Source: an uncultured Peptococcaceae bacterium
GTDB lineage: Bacteria; Bacillota; Peptococcia; Peptococcales; Peptococcaceae
Length of the DNA stretch: 8,233 nucleotides
Reading direction: 5' to 3'
NCBI GenBank assembly: GCA_902462325.1
Contig: CABQBF010000118.1
Location: forward strand, 1-8,233
Shown here piece by piece: positions 5,219 through 8,233 of the stretch; within the stretch, counting starts at the first letter, position 1; each line of letters starts with the position of its first letter. The position numbers and the translations under genes were made by a program. The notes beneath the pieces were generated by a model. That model was not told the DNA's origin and made no database searches. It saw nothing but the letters and a program-made list of their open reading frames with translations.

Positions 5219-5270
5219 TAAGAAAAAAGCAGAACCCTTCGCCATCGTGAAGGGTTCTGCTTTTTTCTTA
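5219..5270. terminator. Strong bidirectional terminator between convergent operons
   Basis: A perfect 22-bp stem pairs 5219-5240 with 5249-5270 around the 8-nt loop GCCATCGT. Its GC-rich core is GCAGAACCCTTC. The plus-strand 3' arm carries six T (5261-5266), and the 5' arm AAGAAAAAAG gives the same T-run on the minus strand. It serves both the DtxR-family gene ending at 5194 and the flavoprotein gene ending at 5288. Confidence 0.95.
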
Positions 5271-5287
5271 TCTATGCCTATTCTCTT

Positions 5288-6967
5288 TTATTTTACTTTA
5301 TCACGCCATTCCAGCACAACTTCTCCATCGGCAGTTTTGCGGATAGTCTGGAATTTATTGTTCAGCAGAGGATTGGTAAAGGTATAGTCAATTCTTCTGT
5401 GCATACCGCGGCTTTCTTTCCGGTTGCGAGAACTAATCGCTACCGCTTCTGCCAAATCAATCAAATCAAACAATTCCATGGTGCGCATCAGCTGATGGGC
5501 GTCCTCACAGCCAATTTCCTGCTGGGCATAGGATTTCAAATCGCCTAGGTATTTGATACCGGCCCGCATCATATCTTCGGAGCGTACCTTTAAGCCGATA
5601 TAATCATTCATAATAACCTGCAGAGAGGAGTTGGCTTCCAACCATTGCGCGCCGTTTGTCCGGTTCATCAGTTGATTGTAAAAATCGGCCCGTTGGGCAA
5701 TGAGCGGATGACCGCTGACATCATAATCTTCCACTGTTTTTACATAGGCAGCCACCGATTCACCGGCGATATCGCCCCACACAGAAGCGCTGGTAATATT
5801 GCCCCGTACATTACCGCAGCAAATACCGGCCGCATAAATGCCAGGCACATTGGTGCTGGCGTCCAGTCCAATATCAATGCCCCGCTGCGCTAAGGAATAA
5901 TCATAGGTACCAAATTCAATCATACTCTTGTGCAAGTCAATATGCCGCTGTTCCAGATAATCGGTGATGGAATCAATACCTTCACATTTGAATTGCTGAT
6001 GCTGATAAGCGTGGTCATCTTCTGTATAGCCGGTGCAGTTCATATAGGTTGGCCCCTGTGCGCTTTCCAGACGGTCCCCAAAGATACCAGGATAAATATC
6101 CATCATGGCATCGCCCCGTTTGCGATCTGGCTTGTCGGTGAATGGACTGATAGAATCGCCGTTAATGTCTGACAATACGCCAAACCAGGTTGCTTTCCCA
6201 GAGCGTGCAAAGCCTTTTACGCCGGCATGACGGTAAGGCACATCAATATTGACCAGCTTAGCGCCGGCCCGATAGGCAATGGCAGCGCCACCAGCCGCCG
6301 CCGGACAACTGTGGGTATTAAAAATATATGCTGGATTTACATTTGGATACATACGCATAGCCTGTGCTGTAGCTACCAGCACTGCTTTGGCCTGAAATAC
6401 GATAATTTCCGGTTCATCTTCAGCCAAGCTAAAACCGGTTGCGCCGACTGCACGCCCTTCGTCATTGGTGAGAATGTCGTTAATAAATACCTTATTCATA
6501 ATCTTCGCACCGTTTTTGCGGGCTTCTTTGGTCAGGCACATTTTTTGATTATGACCGTCGTATTTTAAATGGTAGCATTGCCGTTCCGGCATGGTATGTC
6601 CTTCAAAGCGATATTCACCGGTTGGCTTCATATTGATGCCGTAAGATTCCCACCGTTCTACAATGCTCTTGGTGCGCAGCATCATTTTTTTCAGCATGGC
6701 TGGGTCTTGCCAGGGACCACCTTCCATCCCTTCGCTGATTTCACTGATCACTTTCTGAAAATCATCGCCGTGACATTCGGGGATATAGCACATATAATGG
6801 TCATTACCGCCGCAGCCAGAGCCGGAACGGCGTGTATCTGCTTTTTCTGCAATCAGTACATCAACGCCTAATGCTGCCGCTGTAATAGCCGATTGCAGCC
6901 CTGCTACACCGCCGCCGATAATTAAATAATCTGTTTTTACAATATCTTTACGAATTTTGACTTCCAT
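5288..6967 (-). CDS. AprA-like FAD-dependent oxidoreductase, fumarate reductase/SdhA superfamily (559 aa)
   Basis: This is a cytoplasmic flavoprotein reductase or dehydrogenase subunit; no signal peptide is present. The FAD-binding Rossmann fold starts at residue 13 with DYLIIGGGVAGLQSA (GxGxxG at 18-23) and ends its second strand at E41. It is followed by the superfamily loop TRRSGSGCGGNDHY (45-58), and the second FAD contact appears as GIYAAGICCGNVRGNITSAS (376-395). The C-terminal helical domain contains ESRGMHRRIDY (518-528), the SdhA-like ESRGxHxRxDY motif. The HxMGG substrate motif of fumarate reductases is not seen. Together with the partner ferredoxin, this places it closer to APS reductase alpha subunits (AprA), though it is shorter than the 610-660 residues I recall for true AprA. 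GAGGTG (6980-6975) lies 7 nt before ATG 6967, and the ferredoxin stop is 18 nt upstream. It is the last gene of the permease-ferredoxin-flavoprotein operon. Substrate unknown; C52, C60, C65, C383 and C384 are noteworthy. Confidence 0.88.
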   Translation of the reverse strand: MEVKIRKDIVKTDYLIIGGGVAGLQSAITAAALGVDVLIAEKADTRRSGSGCGGNDHYMCYIPECHGDDFQKVISEISEGMEGGPWQDPAMLKKMMLRTKSIVERWESYGINMKPTGEYRFEGHTMPERQCYHLKYDGHNQKMCLTKEARKNGAKIMNKVFINDILTNDEGRAVGATGFSLAEDEPEIIVFQAKAVLVATAQAMRMYPNVNPAYIFNTHSCPAAAGGAAIAYRAGAKLVNIDVPYRHAGVKGFARSGKATWFGVLSDINGDSISPFTDKPDRKRGDAMMDIYPGIFGDRLESAQGPTYMNCTGYTEDDHAYQHQQFKCEGIDSITDYLEQRHIDLHKSMIEFGTYDYSLAQRGIDIGLDASTNVPGIYAAGICCGNVRGNITSASVWGDIAGESVAAYVKTVEDYDVSGHPLIAQRADFYNQLMNRTNGAQWLEANSSLQVIMNDYIGLKVRSEDMMRAGIKYLGDLKSYAQQEIGCEDAHQLMRTMELFDLIDLAEAVAISSRNRKESRGMHRRIDYTFTNPLLNNKFQTIRKTADGEVVLEWRDKVK

Positions 6968-6985
6968 GATTCTGCACCTCTCTCA

Positions 6986-7231
6986 CTAATTCTTTTTCTC
7001 TTCTGGAATTTCCATCGCAAACATCATGTGGGACAATGGATACCGCATGGTAATGGCTTGTTTTGGGCAATCCTTTACACAAGCCCGGCAATGCCAGCAT
7101 TCATAAGGATATTTTACAACAACATGCTTCTTGCCGCTTTCGTCTTTCTGATAGCGGATTACATCCAACGGACATATCTGTGCGCAAGTTCCGCATTCTA
7201 CGCATTTCTCTTTATCAATTACTGGTGGCAT
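6986..7231 (-). CDS. 2x[4Fe-4S] ferredoxin subunit, AprB-like (81 aa)
   Basis: This is an electron-transfer partner with two complete cluster motifs. The first is C10-x2-C13-x2-C16-x3-C20-P (CVECGTCAQICP) and the second C45-x2-C48-x2-C51-x3-C55-P (CWHCRACVKDCP). A strand-rich insert (DESGKKHVVVKYP) separates them, and a short tail with PLSHMMFAMEIPEEKKN ends the protein. The cluster order and the YPYECWHCRAC segment resemble the beta subunit of APS reductase, but the long C-terminal arm that wraps AprA is mostly missing. It should carry electrons to or from the flavoprotein encoded 18 nt downstream in the same operon. AGAGGTG (7245-7239) lies 7 nt before ATG 7231. The 104-nt gap to the permease stop upstream holds no clear promoter or terminator, so it is probably read through from the permease gene. 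Confidence 0.93.
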   Translation of the reverse strand: MPPVIDKEKCVECGTCAQICPLDVIRYQKDESGKKHVVVKYPYECWHCRACVKDCPKQAITMRYPLSHMMFAMEIPEEKKN

Positions 7232-7335
7232 ACGCCAACACCTCTTTCTCTATGTTTTTTCTGTTTTCCTCAAATTTTATTAAGGAATCTTTTCTTGACA
7301 GGCGGAACGCCATATCGTCGCCCCACCTGCTATAT

Positions 7336-8233
7336 TTAAAATAGGAAGGTACCTAAACCAACGGTTACAACTGCAATCGCCAACCAGGACACCAATATGA
7401 TAACCGGCGCTGTTTTCCAAATGGCTGCTGTATCGCACCACTCGTTACCATGTAGCAATGCGGCACTGGAGCTGGCAGCCGGCGTTAAGAAAGCCAGATG
7501 CACGCACATGACAACCATAATAACTGATAGCTGTGGGCTGATGCCGGCTGCTGTACAATAGCTGTATACGATTGGCATCAGAGCTACGCCGATAGCACCG
7601 TTGTTCATAAAGTTGGTCACTACGGTAGCAATCAAACCGATGACAACCATAAAGAAGATTGGCGACCGACCACCGAAGATAGGATCTAAGATTACCATCA
7701 GCATAGCGGTGATACCACTTTCTTCTGCACTCATAGCAGCGGATAAGGGCTGTACCAGAGCCAGCAGCAAGATAATCCCCCACGTTACGCCGGAATCCAC
7801 CATCTTTTTAAAGGGTAAAAGAGGCTTGCCGTCCACCTTAATACAACACATCACAGCCACCAGGAAAATACAAATCCCTGTGTTGCCAATCGCCGATAGG
7901 AATTGTGTCAGGAAAAATGTTTTTGGTAAGAAGCTCGGAATCAATAACATCATCACCAGAGCAAATAAGAAGCACAATACGATCTTCTGTACCTTGTTCA
8001 GCACCAAACTGCCGTCGTTATCCAGCTTGCTGGTATCTAAGGCCATCAATTTACTCATATCCGGCTTAAATACATATTTACCGATTAAGATAAATAACAG
8101 CGAGCAAACTACACAACAGACAATCGAAATCAACATATATTTTCCATATTCGATGCTGACGCCAGACATGGTTTCAAAAGCGCCCATTACCGTTAATGGA
8201 ACCTGTTTGAATGGAATCATGGACATCCCTACC
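7336..8233 (-). CDS. SLC13/DASS-type anion permease, C-terminal 298 codons, 5' end outside the window
   Basis: This is an integral membrane transporter of the ion-transporter superfamily (SLC13/DASS, ArsB-NhaD fold), which usually moves di- or tricarboxylates or sulfate with Na+ or H+. The frame is open to the window edge. ATG 8226 is not taken as the start because only GGTAGGG touches it directly, in-frame codons (V, G) precede it, and family members usually have 430-490 residues. Counting from that Met, hydrophobic segments lie at about 30-53, 81-100, 107-129, 144-164, 189-224, 232-260 and 272-296. The second half-repeat shows TNFMNNGAIGVALMPI (204-219), in the place of the SNT motif, and AFLTPAASSSAALLHGN (245-261), like the family's P-A-xx-xx-A loop. 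The SNT-to-MNN change is a deviation. It is the first visible gene of the operon with the ferredoxin and flavoprotein and likely imports their substrate. Confidence 0.82.
   Translation of the reverse strand, partial: VGMSMIPFKQVPLTVMGAFETMSGVSIEYGKYMLISIVCCVVCSLLFILIGKYVFKPDMSKLMALDTSKLDNDGSLVLNKVQKIVLCFLFALVMMLLIPSFLPKTFFLTQFLSAIGNTGICIFLVAVMCCIKVDGKPLLPFKKMVDSGVTWGIILLLALVQPLSAAMSAEESGITAMLMVILDPIFGGRSPIFFMVVIGLIATVVTNFMNNGAIGVALMPIVYSYCTAAGISPQLSVIMVVMCVHLAFLTPAASSSAALLHGNEWCDTAAIWKTAPVIILVSWLAIAVVTVGLGTFLF

Noticed and set aside
7295..7300. TTGACA hexamer as a plus-strand promoter
   Set aside because: No -10 at the right distance and no plus-strand gene follows.
7232..7335. Possible internal terminator or promoter between permease and ferredoxin
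   Set aside because: Only a 4-bp GGCG/CGCC stem without a T-run is seen, and no paired -35/-10 on the minus strand, so read-through is the simpler reading.
7347..7354. Fourth AGGTACCT box
   Set aside because: It lies in the last codons of the permease gene, far from any promoter, and lacks the TTTAT flank; an 8-bp match by chance is likely.
7445..7783. Minus-strand 112-codon frame inside the permease gene
   Set aside because: An alternative frame of the same strand, with Cys/Arg/Tyr-rich composition typical of a shifted membrane-protein frame; no sign of a real frameshift because the permease frame is intact.

Overview
The window looks like chromosomal DNA of an anaerobic, probably spore-forming member of the Bacillota (Clostridia or Negativicutes type). 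The grounds are moderate GC, strong AGGAGG-type ribosome binding sites, consensus sigma-A promoters, a DUF3243 protein, a PadR/SEDS pair, a clostridial-type short DtxR regulator, and an APS-reductase-like flavoprotein with a 2x[4Fe-4S] ferredoxin. The exact genus cannot be told from the sequence. No rRNA, tRNA, CRISPR array, insertion sequence or phage gene was seen.

Layout, left to right. (1) Bases 1-261, minus strand: the first 87 codons of an unrecognised gene cut by the window edge. Divergent from it is a small DUF3243 gene (361-627, plus) whose upstream sequence matches the forespore sigma-F consensus. (2) An HD-domain phosphohydrolase (823-1482, minus), separated from DUF3243 by a terminator facing each gene. 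(3) A two-gene minus-strand operon of a PadR repressor (3174-3524) and a SEDS (FtsW/RodA/SpoVE) membrane protein with an N-terminal HAAS/permease-prefix domain (1697-3193). The genes overlap by 20 nt and share a perfect sigma-A promoter lined with repeats. (4) Divergent from PadR, a plus-strand operon of a 95-residue unknown protein, a MarR repressor with a His-rich and Cys-rich tail, and a DtxR-family metalloregulator (3700-5194). Its perfect sigma-A promoter is embedded in a 48-bp near-perfect dyad, with three AGGTRCCT boxes spaced 33 and 22 bp apart. (5) A 22-bp perfect-stem bidirectional terminator (5219-5270). (6) A minus-strand operon entering from the right edge: SLC13-type permease (5' end missing), ferredoxin, and AprA-like FAD flavoprotein (5288-8233).

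The centre is two divergent, probably self-regulated switches. In one, a PadR repressor is translationally coupled to a SEDS-like protein carrying a domain that often accompanies PadR. In the other, two regulators with metal- or redox-sensing features follow a small unknown protein, with no obvious effector gene in the operon. The right-hand operon looks like an anaerobic import-and-reduce module. The permease would bring in an organic or inorganic anion, and the ferredoxin would exchange electrons with the cytoplasmic flavoprotein. The substrate cannot be told from sequence. The flavoprotein resembles APS reductase alpha subunits more than fumarate reductase, but no sulfate-activation genes are visible here.
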